Below are positions 1-10,574 of a stretch of DNA of 49,791 nucleotides, one piece after another. This DNA is from Cylindrotheca closterium (lineage: Eukaryota > Bacillariophyta > Bacillariophyceae > Bacillariales > Bacillariaceae). Every line of letters begins with the position of its first letter. The stretch's first letter is position 1. The translations under genes and the position numbers were made by a program. The notes under the pieces are model-generated. The model ran no database searches. It had not been told where the DNA came from and was given only the letters and a program-made list of their open reading frames with translations. Location: NCBI GenBank assembly GCA_933822405.4, contig CAKOGP040000657.1:1-49791 (forward strand), written 5' to 3'.

Positions 1-60
1 CAGTTTCTTGTCGCAGTGACTGGTTTCGATTTCTTTGATCGGTTTCAAAAAGTCGTTTTA
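1..60 (+). repeat. Single copy of the edge repeat
   Basis: This stretch carries the words tgtcgcagtgac, tttcgatttctttgatcggtttcaa. The same words in the same order and orientation make up the tandem array at 49526-49740. The copy is cut by the window edge, so its full extent to the left cannot be seen. Positions 61-436 hold only short chance ORFs and no recognisable gene. Confidence 0.75.
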
Positions 61-436
61 ATTTTTGAGGGGCTCCCTGCTGGCGGGGGGGAAGACCTGT
101 GCGTAGTAATCGCGTCCGACGCTCAAAAACCGGTGGATGGACAGACGGGTTGCGGCGAGTCCTGTACTGTACGTTATTTATTGTTACAAGTAAATTATTT
201 GCTGCGCGCACATCTGATGTACCGGTATGTATATGTGCGAGATTAGATGATGCCATTTCGTTGAGACGAACGATCGATTGATTCGAATCACATTTTACAG
301 TATGTTTCATATTCCTGTTCTGCTCAACGCTACTCTAGTCTGCAAGACAAAAAGAAAGCGCCAGAACTCCCATACTGGAATACTGCAATCTTCAAGCAAT
401 AGAAATAAATTATACTCCACTGATTTTGTTTGTTCA

Positions 437-3400
437 TTAGCAAGGGACATCTCCAATGCATACATTCAAACCAAAGGAAATAAGTCTTTGAATCTCGCTT
501 GGCACAGAATCCATTGACGATTTTATTGGATTTTGACGCAAGTCAAGCTTTGTCAATGATGTCAAATTTCCAATCTCGGAAGGGAGAGAAACCAGAGACG
601 TGAGCTCATTGTCATATAAGCTCAGCCAAGTTAGTAATCTCAAACTTCCAATCTCCGAAGGAAGCGATGTCAATTGGTTTGATTCTAGGCGCAAGCTTGT
701 CAATAATGCCAAACTTCCAATCTCTGAAGGGAGTGATGTCAATTGGTTTGATTCAAGGGCAAGCTTGGTCAACAATGCCAAGCTTCCGATCTCAGAAGGA
801 ACAGATGCCAATTGATTTTCGCTCAGGCCCAGCATTCTTAGCAATGTCAAGCTTCCAATCTCGGAAGGGATAGATGTCAATTGGTTCTCAACCAAGTCCA
901 GATATGATAATGATGTCAAACTTCCAATCTCGGAGGGCAGTGAAGCCAACTGGTGAAGTCCCAAGCTCAAGCTTGATATGAGTGTCAGACTACCGATCTC
1001 AGTTGGAAGAGATGCCAATCGGTTATCATACAAGTTCAGGTCTGTTAATAGTGTCAGCCTTCCAAACTCCGATGGGAGTGATGTCAACTCGTTGTGTCGC
1101 AAGTTCAAGCGTGAGAGTGACGTCAAACCTCTAATCTCGGAGGGAAGAGATACCAGTCCGTTCCATTCCATATCCAGGTCAGTCAATGATGCCAAATTGC
1201 CAATTTCAGATGGTAGAGAGGAGCAGCCGTTTTCATCGAGGCCGATCAATCCTAGTGATGTCAAAAAACCAATCTCGGAGGGGAGCGATGTCAATCGGCT
1301 TTCGTGTAGCTCTAACCTTGTTAGTGATGTCAAACGTCCAATCTCAGTTGGTAGAGACATCAATAAGGTCTCTCCCACGTTCAAGTTTGTTATTAAAGTC
1401 AAACTTCCAATTTCTGAAGGGAGAGTAGGAAAGTCATTGTAATGCAAGTCCAGATTTGTTAGGGAAGTCAAACTACCAATTTCGGAAGGTAGAGACATCA
1501 AACCATTGCCATTCAAGTTCAGATCTTCCAGGGATGTCAAACTACCAATCGCCGATAGAGAGGTCAACCTATTCTCATTCAAGTTCAACTTTGTCAGTGA
1601 TTTCAACTTTGTAATCTGCGATGGAATGGACGACAAGACGCCATCAGACATATCAAGACTTGTCAAAAGAGGAAGCGTTGATAGCATATCAAGAGCCGTA
1701 GATTTATGTGTCTCATTTCGAATAGCGATTAAACCGACATGCTCTGAGAAAACAGAAACGCAATACTGAGATCTGAGTTGTCAAAATGATAAGCCATAGT
1801 ATATCTTCCTTGTGAGCGTACCTAACTCGTTCACATACATCAATAACTTGATTACACCTTCAACCTCTGACTGTATAATGACATCAATATCAACGGCAAG
1901 TTCGCTGACTCGACGACCCCTGCAAGCGACAGACATCACATCCTCTTTCCATAGACCATCACATACGTGGCTAATAAAGTTTTGTGATAGGTCCATAAAA
2001 GTCGAATTTGAAATTTTCCATAATACATATCGATCGAACACTTCATCCTGATCTCTTTCGCAAATAGCATCTAACTGTCCACCTTCTGCGAAACTATCAT
2101 AGTCGTCTCCCGACATGTACTCATTCCAGCCAAGAGATGTGTCTGGCATGTTATAATACGTCGCTTCCGTGAATGACGATACAGAGAAACGATTGGCGAC
2201 AAACCCATTCCATACACAACTTGATTCTGGAATCCGGACGTTGATTGGCTCTGGGTACGAGCCAAGAATGTGTTGTTGCTGTATAAATGGCACTGACTCG
2301 TTCTCCATAAGAATAGACACTGCAGTGAAATAAGGAGTACGTTCATTGGGGAACTCGATCTCGCAATCTGCGCCGTACGGAATGCGGACTCTTTCGATGA
2401 AAGTACCAGAATCATCGATCGCGTTCAACGAAAATTCTGGCATTCGCAAGTACATCTTGCCACCGCATCGCACTAATATACCTTGGAACTGCGAATGCCT
2501 ATGGCCATCCCACCGATCCTGGTATGGTTCGATTTTGATCGAGAGTAATGCTGTGTTCGGATCGATACAGTGCTTGTACCGTAGTGGGGCGAAGTCAAAA
2601 CTCAGCTCATCGTCGTTGATATCCACACCGAATCCAAATTCCGTTCCACGATAGGTGTTTTTCCAGTCCTCTGTCACATTTTGGAACGTGTAAACCGTTT
2701 CAACCCCTGAGAATCCTTGGCGGATGGTCAATACACTAGCATCCAAGAACGGATTAGGTAGATCGTCCTCTCCACATTGTGCTCCAAAGCAAGTCCCAGC
2801 ACAACAATCGCCCCCATCGTATTGATGTTCCGCACTATTAAAGTACACATTGCAAACTCCATTTCCAAGTGGCCGTATTTGACATAGCTTGCCCTCTGCA
2901 CCGTGTTGGCAAGCGCAAATGCCACTGCCATTATCACAGAACCCCTCGTATCGGCAAGGATTGGATTCTTCGTTGCAATGAAGACATGTCATGACTGAAT
3001 CAATTGGTCTGGCAAGATCAGCTGACGGAAAGTTCCTTTGGAGATAACCCCGGCTGTCGCCTTCTTCGTTCGCATCATCGGTAGTGTCGTAGCGAGGAAC
3101 GTACCACTGAAGCCCAAGAGGTGATCCTTGATCTCTCTTGGAGTCCACAATTTCACTCACTGCAGTCACCCACTCGGATCGATCGTCGGAGGATGTTCTC
3201 AGTTCGTTGATTAAAGTGAAGAGCCCATCATTGACAACAAAGAAATCTCGAATATCGGGCAGACTTGTTTCGTTTCCGAGGGTAGCGATGTGATCGGATT
3301 GAGTTCGTATCCATCTTCGGCCAGTAAAGAACAGAAAATCAAAGATTCCGACTTCGCTTACGTTGTAGTAATATATCGGGTGAGAGACTGATGCATCCAA

Positions 3401-4899
3401 TACAGGTCGAGACTCCAGATCATCTTTATTCAGCGCCATTTTCGACATGGTGAGCGAATCGAAAGCCAAGATGGATGGGCAAGCGTCAGTCGTAGTGCGA
3501 AGCATTGACTGTCCACATTCAGCAGATGCTGTCTTGATTTCAGTAATCTCTAAGTAATCCAATGGAAGATCATCTGAAGTATACCACTTGGTCGTTGCGG
3601 CTTCCAGCAGACTAAAGGTCGATGTGTCGCCAGAGCGCACAATGTGATTATCGCATACATCTCCCGACTCGCCAATGAAAAAGGCCCATCCACCATTGCC
3701 TTCTCCAAAGTCGGAGCAGAACCCAAACTTCCCGCCTTTTGAGAAACTGACTTGCTCGTACATCAATCGCCCAGAGGCATGTTTATTTGATTTGGAAGCC
3801 TTGTAGCAACCGTTGAAAAGTCCAAGGAAGGGCAGAATTTCATCTCCAAATTCAATCTGAATGTCTTGCTCTGAATACATTCCCGCATTTTGCTGCGACG
3901 AAAAAATGCTAAAGGCCACAAGCATCGCGAGTAACACAGCAAAGACCATAATAATGTGTACGTTGTCTTTGAGTTTGGCAAGCAGCGATGATTTGGTATT
4001 CTGAGTTCTGGTTGCATCGCGATAAAACTCGACAACAGAAACATCTTCAGTCGACATCTTCATCGATTGTCCAAAGTACCCTTTCATTGCAAGACTGAAC
4101 GCTAGCTCGTCAAGATTTGAAATGAATCCTATGTTGATAGAACCGTTTTGTGAGATCAAAAGAGACAATCGACTAACTACATGCCCAATTTATCTGATCG
4201 TTGCGACTCACCGACTCCGAGTACGTTGAGCAAAACATCTGGGATTGTCTCGGCCTGAATCGATAACACAAAAGCAGCAAGAAGGTTCAAAAGTCCTTGA
4301 AACAATCGTATAATTGATGACAGCCGCCATTGAACAAGTGTCATGTTCACCGAACGAATGTTACCACGAAAGTAATCGGGCATTCCATCAAAAAATGACT
4401 CGATTCCAACCAAGAGATCATCTTGACTAAACAAGGCAATGGCAAGCAACAGCACTTGGCTGATACGGACCGGTGTCTCAACATTTGCCGGGAGATTCAA
4501 TGGATTGTCATCCGAATTGATATCGACCTGATTAGCCAACAGAAGAAGAAGCAAAAGGTATTGGAATCCAAAAATTACAAACATTGAAATCCAGAAGGGA
4601 ACTGAGCACCAAGACGAAGTGGCCAGAATTGAGTTTACATCTTTGGGGAGCTTAAAGTTGGACGGATCGTCAGCTGCTGGAATACTGGCATTGTTTGCAG
4701 CGTGATTATTCGTCTGAAGGCATGTCCATGGGACTAACGCATTGGAACCTCTCGAGGTGATAGACATACGAATCTTGGAATCAGTGTCATCTTTAAATTC
4801 TTGGATCTTTGCGAGAACTTGTTTCAGTATTTTTTCTTCTAGCGCCTTCTCAGGAGTCTGGTTGTACTTAGGAGTAGAAGCGGCAGAAGATGCTGTCAT
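437..4899 (-). CDS. Multi-pass receptor-like protein with EGF, LNR and leucine-rich repeats
   Basis: The model has three exons: 4899-4212, 4128-1835 and 1765-437 (4311 nt, 1436 aa). The first intron (83 nt, GTGAGT..CATAG) keeps the frame. The second (69 nt, GTGAAC..CTCAG) removes an in-frame TGA at 1783-1781 that otherwise splits the LRRs from the rest. Residues 1-90 are probably cytosolic. Hydrophobic segments lie near 102-122, 144-158, 195-215 and 286-306. A large ectodomain follows, with a Cys-rich EGF-like module (about 610-650) and a Notch/LNR-type module containing YDGGDCC (about 650-690). From about residue 994 come some 16 repeats of 23 aa, each with a SLPSEIGSLTSL-like core. Large membrane LRR proteins of this kind are common in diatoms, where their ligands are unknown. 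No kinase or other enzyme domain is visible. A sensing or adhesion role is inference. If the second intron is not spliced, the LRR part would be a separate or broken gene. Confidence 0.75.
1766..1834 (-). other. Proposed 69-nt intron hiding an in-frame TGA
   Basis: On the minus strand this begins GTGAAC after a Tyr codon and ends CTCAG before another Tyr codon (phase 0). Its length is a multiple of three, so the receptor body and the LRR exon share one frame and are separated only by a TGA at 1783-1781. A TTGACAAC stretch near the 3' end could serve as a branch site. The main alternative is a true stop with the LRR region lost or read through. Confidence 0.55.
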
Positions 4900-5320
4900 C
4901 TTGGCCGATGTTGTTGTTGTTCATATATTGAATATGGGGCGACCTGAACAATCAATGCACGCATGCAGTCGTGAATATTCGCAATAACTATAATACTGCA
5001 TAGATACCGGTAAAGTGCGGTATCCGTAAACCGGTATATATTGCATTTCTTGGACAATAAGGGCTAAAGAAGTCTCCAATTGAAACCAAAATCAAAATTT
5101 AGGTTGACTCAAGAGTGGACTACATCGAATGAATCAATCAATCACGGACCACGCGCAACGCAAAAAGTTATAAGATGCATCAATATAATACCGGTACCTA
5201 CAGTATGGTACCGGTTCTCGTACCGGTATACCGGTACATCAGTTATTCGTATGATCGATCCCATCACGTGAAAATATCGTTCACAATAACGCACCATCGT
5301 AGATTCGACACCCAAATAAA
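4900..5320. promoter_or_regulatory. Shared upstream region of the LRR receptor and the FKBP gene
   Basis: The two flanking genes diverge from here. The stretch holds several ACCGGTA/TACCGGT palindromic words (about 5007, 5031, 5190-5236), a type that recurs in other intergenic parts of the window. No TATA box can be assigned with confidence. Confidence 0.35.
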
Positions 5321-5856
5321 ATGGGCGTAACAAAGGAAACTATTATGGAAGGAGACGGCAAGACCTTCCCAAAGCAAGGAGATCAATTGACGATGCACTA
5401 CACAGGAACTCTGACGAATGGAGGAAAGCAATTTGACAGCAGCGTGTCACGTGGAAGACCTTTTCAATTCGTCATCGGGATTGGGCAAGTGATTCAAGGT
5501 ATGTATCGAGAAGCTGAAATGGTCAATATACTTATCTTTCGATGAGATGCGATATGTCTTAGAATTCTCACGCTCCTTCCTCTTTTACAATCTAATCGAA
5601 TTGTGCCTGATCGCCTCATTGATATTGTTGTCATATATTACATATATCAATAGGCTGGGATGAAGGAGTCATTCAAATGTCCTTGGGAGAGAAAGCTAAC
5701 CTCCAAATTTCCAGTGATTTTGGATACGGTGCTCGTGGGGCTCCAGGTGCTATCCCTCCCAATGCTGACCTGACCTTTGAAGTTGAGCTCTTGGCCATTG
5801 GTACCAACAAGGCTCCCGGATTCAGTGATGAAGGCAGCTATTGCCAAATCATGTAA
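5321..5856 (+). CDS. FKBP-type peptidyl-prolyl isomerase with CaaX-like C-terminus
   Basis: Two exons, 5321-5498 and 5654-5856, join across a 155-nt intron (GTATGT..AATAG) to give 126 aa. This is a single FKBP domain of about FKBP12 size. Family landmarks are visible: the start [26 protein letters not shown], the VIQ-GWDEGV segment that spans the splice and contributes the active-site Trp, and FGYGARG..IPPNADL followed by the last strand FEVELLAI. FKBPs catalyse cis-trans isomerisation of X-Pro bonds, and FKBP12-type members bind FK506 and rapamycin. The last four residues after a short tail are CQIM, which fits a CaaX prenylation signal with Met last, favouring farnesylation. That would place the enzyme on membranes and is not usual for cytosolic FKBP12. 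The domain call is firm; lipidation is inferred. Confidence 0.93.
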
Positions 5857-6562
5857 TGGATTATTGCCATGATTGATCGAGGCTTCGATGGATCTCTTGG
5901 GTGCGTCGATAGTATATTGCAGAATCTTGCAATTGAAGTCGCCTAGCTAAAAAGAGGACATACCAGGAAATTGGCCATACTTTAAGTGTGCTGGTTATGA
6001 GCATCTCTCTTTGTTACTGGCAAGTAGTATCGAAAATATAAGATCTAAGTGCAGGCTATGCAAGTGTAGAATCGCGACACTTCGTGTTCACTTTTTCTGA
6101 AGCGCGCCGAGTTGTACATATCATCGTATCGTATTCATCATGTGGCTAGAGGAGAAGCGGAGGCTGATATTGCGCCAGCTGGGAAACTAGAATGCCGAAT
6201 ATTTTGAGGCTACTAGTAATGGGTTTTCTTTGAATTGGATATCAAAGGGCGACGATACGTTCCGAATCTTACATATACTACAGTACATTATTATTAACTG
6301 GTACTGTTATTTCATCATTCCATTCATTCCACTTCTTTCGTGTTCAAATCGACTCCTCCGACCAGTTGAAATGCTTCACACGAACGTTTGTACTGTGTTT
6401 GGACGTACGTAGCCCTCTTACTTTATCTACGCTGCCCGCTACAGGAACGACCGCCAACAACACACACAGCACAAACACATAAATGCTGCATTTTTCTCGA
6501 AGCAAAAGCCTATAGTTTGAAGTATTTCTTGCTATCAAAAGACTATTGCTGCGTTATTCATA
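5857..6562. other. Intergenic, nothing recognised
   Basis: About 700 bases between two genes on the same strand. It is AT-rich and holds only short chance ORFs. It should contain the FKBP 3' end and the promoter of the next gene, but I see no distinct motif. Confidence 0.5.
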
Positions 6563-8257
6563 ATGGCAAAAGATAAAAGCAGTCCTCACCAAGATGCCAA
6601 GAGGACAAGGAAACGAAATGCCGAAGATGCCTTACTAGATGATTCCACTCCCAGTAAAACTGATGTTTCCGATCAAGGTGACTCAGATGGCGCTGGGAGA
6701 AATGCCAATTACAATGCTAAAACAAATGAGAATGGAAATACCAACGGTCATATTTATAATGGTAATACTGGGGTAAGCAACGGTGAATCTAAACCAATGT
6801 CACGAACTAAAGATACAAAAATATCAGATATTACTAGTTCGCAGGGTGGTAGTAGCAATAACAAGCCATCAGCTGATAGGAATAATGAAGAACAGTCCGA
6901 TTCGAATGGCGAGGAACCAACGACGACACAAGGCTTCGTAGATCAAGGGTCGCCATTACCTCGGAAACGGCGAAAGAAACCATCTCAAAAATTACTTCTG
7001 CAAAAGGAAGTCGATCAGACATTGGACGAAATTGAGAGTGGCGAAAATCACAGCAATCAAAATAATAATAACCGCCGCCCCCCAAAACGCAAGGCTTCAG
7101 TCGACAATGGTGGTACTCGGTTCAAAAAGGCTCGACTCAAAAAGTTTGATCCAGTGGAAGAGAAGGCCGTTCTCGAACGAGCGTTACAAAAGGGCCTTCC
7201 AGAAGGGTGGAAAGTTGCATACCACAAAGACTGGAAGCGAAAAGTATGGATTAGTCCAGATGATTCGCGAATCTGCGATACCATCCCAAGAGCAATTTCA
7301 ATTGCACAAAAGATGATATTGGAAGCAGAACCCGAGGATGCTGAGCGTGAAGCTATCGATTACGACGGCAATGATGAAGAGGATGGAAGCGACGAGGGAG
7401 AGTCAGGTACCAGAGTCCCTGGTTCTTTTGTAACGCTGAAGAAAGGCCCTAGTCCTTCTGGGACTGACCCTGCATCAGTTCTAATTGCAACATCAGAAGA
7501 ATTGCATGAAATGAGCGTAGAGCAAGAACGGGCAGCTCTGAAGCGAGGGCGAGAGAAGGGATTGAAGAAAGATGGTTGGAGGTGCGTTTGGAACTCTAGA
7601 TTCAGGAGAAAGAACTGGGTCAGCCCTCAAGGAAAAATCTTTGGCAACCTTTCTCGTGCTGTCGAGAAGCAGGACCATTGGATGATCAAGGAGGAGAAGC
7701 GAAAGCTAAAACAAAACCGAAAGATGCAAGAAATGGAGCGGGAGTGGCAGAAACAATTCAAGCGCCTCAAAAAATACAAAAGAAGGCATGGGGGTACCGT
7801 CGTTCCTGATAACTCCGAAAACTACTCAGAACTGCGGTCTTGGTCTCGCCGACAGCGCCGAGAGTACTTGCGAGCTCAAAAGGGCGAGAGAACCAGGATT
7901 ACAACCGAGCAGATTGCAGCACTCAATCAGATTGGGTTTCAGTGGGAGGTCGAGAAGGTACCGAAGGTATCAAAGAAAGGATCAAAGAAGAAGGACGCTG
8001 TCGCTGTCATTGCCCCTGCAGAGAAAGCGTCATCTTGTCCGCCACTACTAGATGGCAGTATTTTTGACAATGCTCCCGAGGAAATGTTTACGCGTCGGCA
8101 TGTCTTGTTCTCGGATATGCAACCACCCCCGATGTCCCCTGCGCGAGTCCCCATTCAATTTGTCAATCCAGTCAAGAAATTACCGAACGGTAATCTAGGG
8201 ACGGAGTCGTACTGCCGTGAAGTGCAGCAGCACTTGAAGACTTGGTACGGGATCTGA
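6563..8257 (+). CDS. Basic nuclear-type protein with two MBD-like modules and an HA domain
   Basis: A single-exon ORF of 564 aa. Residues 1-200 are polar, rich in Asn, Ser and Lys, with basic clusters (KRTRKRN, PRKRRKKPSQK, RRPPKRK) that look like nuclear localisation signals. Two similar modules follow: near 211-245 (LPEGWKVAYHKDWKRKVWIS) and near 335-372 (DGWRCVWNSRFRRKNWVSP.GKIFGNLSRA). The pattern GW..........WVSP.GK.F....RA recalls methyl-CpG-binding (MBD/TAM) domains, but this is a by-eye match. A charged coiled-coil-like stretch (about 375-400) leads into a helicase-associated (HA) repeat, about 399-460, with RLKKYKRRHG, LRSWSRRQRREY and LNQIGFQWE. HA domains are strongly expanded in diatoms, often without a helicase. 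DNA or chromatin binding is the likely role; the target is unknown. The 3' end is odd: a 19-bp tandem repeat covers the stop codon. Confidence 0.85.
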   Translation: MAKDKSSPHQDAKRTRKRNAEDALLDDSTPSKTDVSDQGDSDGAGRNANYNAKTNENGNTNGHIYNGNTGVSNGESKPMSRTKDTKISDITSSQGGSSNNKPSADRNNEEQSDSNGEEPTTTQGFVDQGSPLPRKRRKKPSQKLLLQKEVDQTLDEIESGENHSNQNNNNRRPPKRKASVDNGGTRFKKARLKKFDPVEEKAVLERALQKGLPEGWKVAYHKDWKRKVWISPDDSRICDTIPRAISIAQKMILEAEPEDAEREAIDYDGNDEEDGSDEGESGTRVPGSFVTLKKGPSPSGTDPASVLIATSEELHEMSVEQERAALKRGREKGLKKDGWRCVWNSRFRRKNWVSPQGKIFGNLSRAVEKQDHWMIKEEKRKLKQNRKMQEMEREWQKQFKRLKKYKRRHGGTVVPDNSENYSELRSWSRRQRREYLRAQKGERTRITTEQIAALNQIGFQWEVEKVPKVSKKGSKKKDAVAVIAPAEKASSCPPLLDGSIFDNAPEEMFTRRHVLFSDMQPPPMSPARVPIQFVNPVKKLPNGNLGTESYCREVQQHLKTWYGI

Positions 8258-8288
8258 CAAGCAAGCTGAGATCTGACAAGCAAGCTGA
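8251..8288 (+). repeat. 19-bp perfect tandem repeat across a stop codon
   Basis: Two identical copies of gatctgacaagcaagctga lie at 8251-8269 and 8270-8288. The first contains the TGA that ends the upstream gene (8255-8257), so the duplicate lies in the 3' UTR. Confidence 0.9.
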
Positions 8289-8301
8289 GAGGGTGAAATA
8301 C

Positions 8302-8359
8302 CACGAAGGGCACAATCGAGTATAATCAATCACGAAGGGCACAACAGAATATAATCAAT
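8302..8359 (+). repeat. 29-bp tandem repeat in a 3' region
   Basis: Two copies (8302-8330, 8331-8359) share cacgaagggcacaa at the start and tataatcaat at the end, with a few differences in the middle. They follow the 19-bp repeat directly and probably lie in the same 3' UTR. Confidence 0.85.
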
Positions 8360-10574
8360 CGCGACTATTGCTCAGTATTTTATGTAGCATATAGCAAAGG
8401 CTAAGATATAGAGATAGTTTGACAAAGTTGTCAGTGTCAGGATAGATTCAGAATATAATCAAGATAACACTGCTGTGGCCGCCCACAACGACTCCTGTGA
8501 AACGCACTCACTTTTGGCGGTTATCGTTAGAGATCACCTTACTGACATGCATTTGGCTCAAAATAGCATCGTTGATGATATATTCGCGATTGCTACCAAT
8601 GCCAGAAAATCGCAATCGCACCGGCGCGACTTTTGCTATCTGCAAACGAACAAACGAATAAAACAAATGCACAATCCAATCTATGCTTAAAGCTAACAAC
8701 CATAATGCTGCCGCAGGTCAATCCGAATAGAATGAGATGGATCGAATTCCGAGCGATGAGATATGTACCGATATGCTGCACCACGTATCGGTTATATGCT
8801 CGATGATACACATTATTCCGATCACCGTATGATATGAAATACAATGTTCAATAAGTCTCTCTACCAATAGATAGTAGTCCTTCATCAAAGTCTCTTCGAT
8901 GTAGAAAGCCAATCAGAAATGGTAACAGCCGAAGGCAGATAATAAAAGGGTTTTCCCGAAAATAAAGTATTCTTTGCCGATGAATTCACGCCCTGTATAT
9001 ACCGGTATGTACGTGTACCAACAAGGTGGCACTAAAAGAAGACGTTAAATAATCTTCAGACATCGTAGGAAATATTTGTCCGGCAGTAGACAAGACCTTA
9101 TTTCTGATTTCGTCTCTAGGCTTCATTTCAGCCTCTGCCATTTTCTCCGAAAAGCAATGGGTCTACATTTTGAGGGAGGCATTCGATTGCATCATGATGT
9201 GCTTTTCTAAGTTGGTCTGGACGGTACACACATGTATGAACAGTGTGATGTCTCAAGTCCAGCCAAATATCAACTCGGCAACAATTAAACTTTTGCATGA
9301 CAGCAAATTAAACTTTTTGCATGACAGCACTAACCGTGCCGACGTCGACGTACTCTGACAAATGTAGAATTGCGGTCGGCCGAACAGGTTAGTGAGGTTA
9401 GGAATTCTCTACCTTATCCTCCCTAGGCCTAGGGATGTACTAGTAGGGATCCAGCGCTTATGAAGTCAAACTCAAACTGCCGGCAGGTCTTGACTTCTTC
9501 ACAGTTGCTCCATAACCTTGTCTATATTGTCTTCTCTATCATAGCGAGCCTCACGTTGAAGTTGCAAAAAATTCCAAGAATCCAAATCAGAATGCAACTG
9601 ACAATGACATTATTGTATATGCCAGCCATCTTCAGCTGCGAAACATAATCCAGATTGTCCAGGAGACGAGAATGCCCCTCGTAGACCATACATGCTGCAC
9701 TAGAGCCTTCAGAAAGTACTATGCGGTGGCTGGGTGTCGCTGGAGCCTGGGAGCAAGAATGAACGACATGCGAACCATTGATTGAAGTCAATGAACTTGG
9801 CCTTCTTGACGGAAGTGATCAAGATTGTAGTCGGAACGAAGTAAATTTTTGCATATGCTGACTTTTGGCATCACAATGTGAAGGATGGCGGCAAATGATA
9901 ATGATTGCAACGAATGCAGCACGATGTAGCAACAATGAGCTTGTTCTACTTGCACGCAAATGGATTGAACTTGATTTTAAGTGAAAAACAAGACTCGAGG
10001 AAGCAGTCGGCCGATCATCCGCTGGTAGCAATTGCAAGGAGCGGAGGCTGCAAAAACATGTTATCATTTTCTGCTCAACCGTTGGTATATTGCATTGATG
10101 TGCTTTTTTGAAAACTATGCCAAATCTCTTAGGATGTTCGCAGTAGGACCTACAGTATAGATCCTTCAGTTGTGCCCACTCAAATCCGCAGTCATTGGGT
10201 TTTGTGGAGAGTATGTTGAAATATGTGACAACCTCGCTTGCTCGGAAGCAGTCCTCTAAATTAGTCGTGTAGCGACCTACATTTAACGATAGAGGTTCCT
10301 CATTTAAGGGCGAAAACCCAAATTCAGTTCCCGGTAGATAAAAATGGCGATCATTCAAAATCTGATTGATTGATTCCTTCTATAGTGGGGCAAATAATAA
10401 TTGCACGTATTCGTGTTGCGACGATCTGTTGCATGTTGATCAAAATATACCCGCTGTTAATTGTCCTGCATAACACACTCTTTCAGTCAACCAACACACT
10501 GCTGTCAACACCATTGCCTTCCGTATTTCTCATTTTCCAATCGAGGCAAGAAGGTCATTTGACCAAAAAGCATT
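8360..10574. other. Long intergenic stretch without a convincing gene
   Basis: About 2.2 kb with only short ORFs apart from a doubtful 179-codon one at 9819-10358. It contains a TATACCGGTATG word near 8997 and a perfect 14-bp palindrome at 9421-9434 (ccctaggcctaggg). The right end should hold the promoter of the gene at 10575. Confidence 0.5.
9819..10358 (-). CDS. Doubtful hypothetical protein
   Basis: An open frame of 179 codons with no domain I recognise. The N-terminal half (YLPGTEFGFSPLNEEPL..NLEDCF) looks reasonably protein-like. The C-terminal half is Ser/Leu/His-rich and could be chance. A frame of this length is expected about once by chance in a window of this size, so the evidence is weak. 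It could also be a fragment of an old element. Confidence 0.2.
   Translation of the reverse strand: MNDRHFYLPGTEFGFSPLNEEPLSLNVGRYTTNLEDCFRASEVVTYFNILSTKPNDCGFEWAQLKDLYCRSYCEHPKRFGIVFKKAHQCNIPTVEQKMITCFCSLRSLQLLPADDRPTASSSLVFHLKSSSIHLRASRTSSLLLHRAAFVAIIIICRHPSHCDAKSQHMQKFTSFRLQS

Noticed and set aside
978..1442. 154-codon plus-strand ORF
   Set aside because: It is the opposite strand of the LRR repeats, whose regular units keep the antisense frame open.
8251..8359. CRISPR-like short repeats
   Set aside because: Two adjacent pairs of tandem repeats without spacers, in a eukaryotic 3' region.
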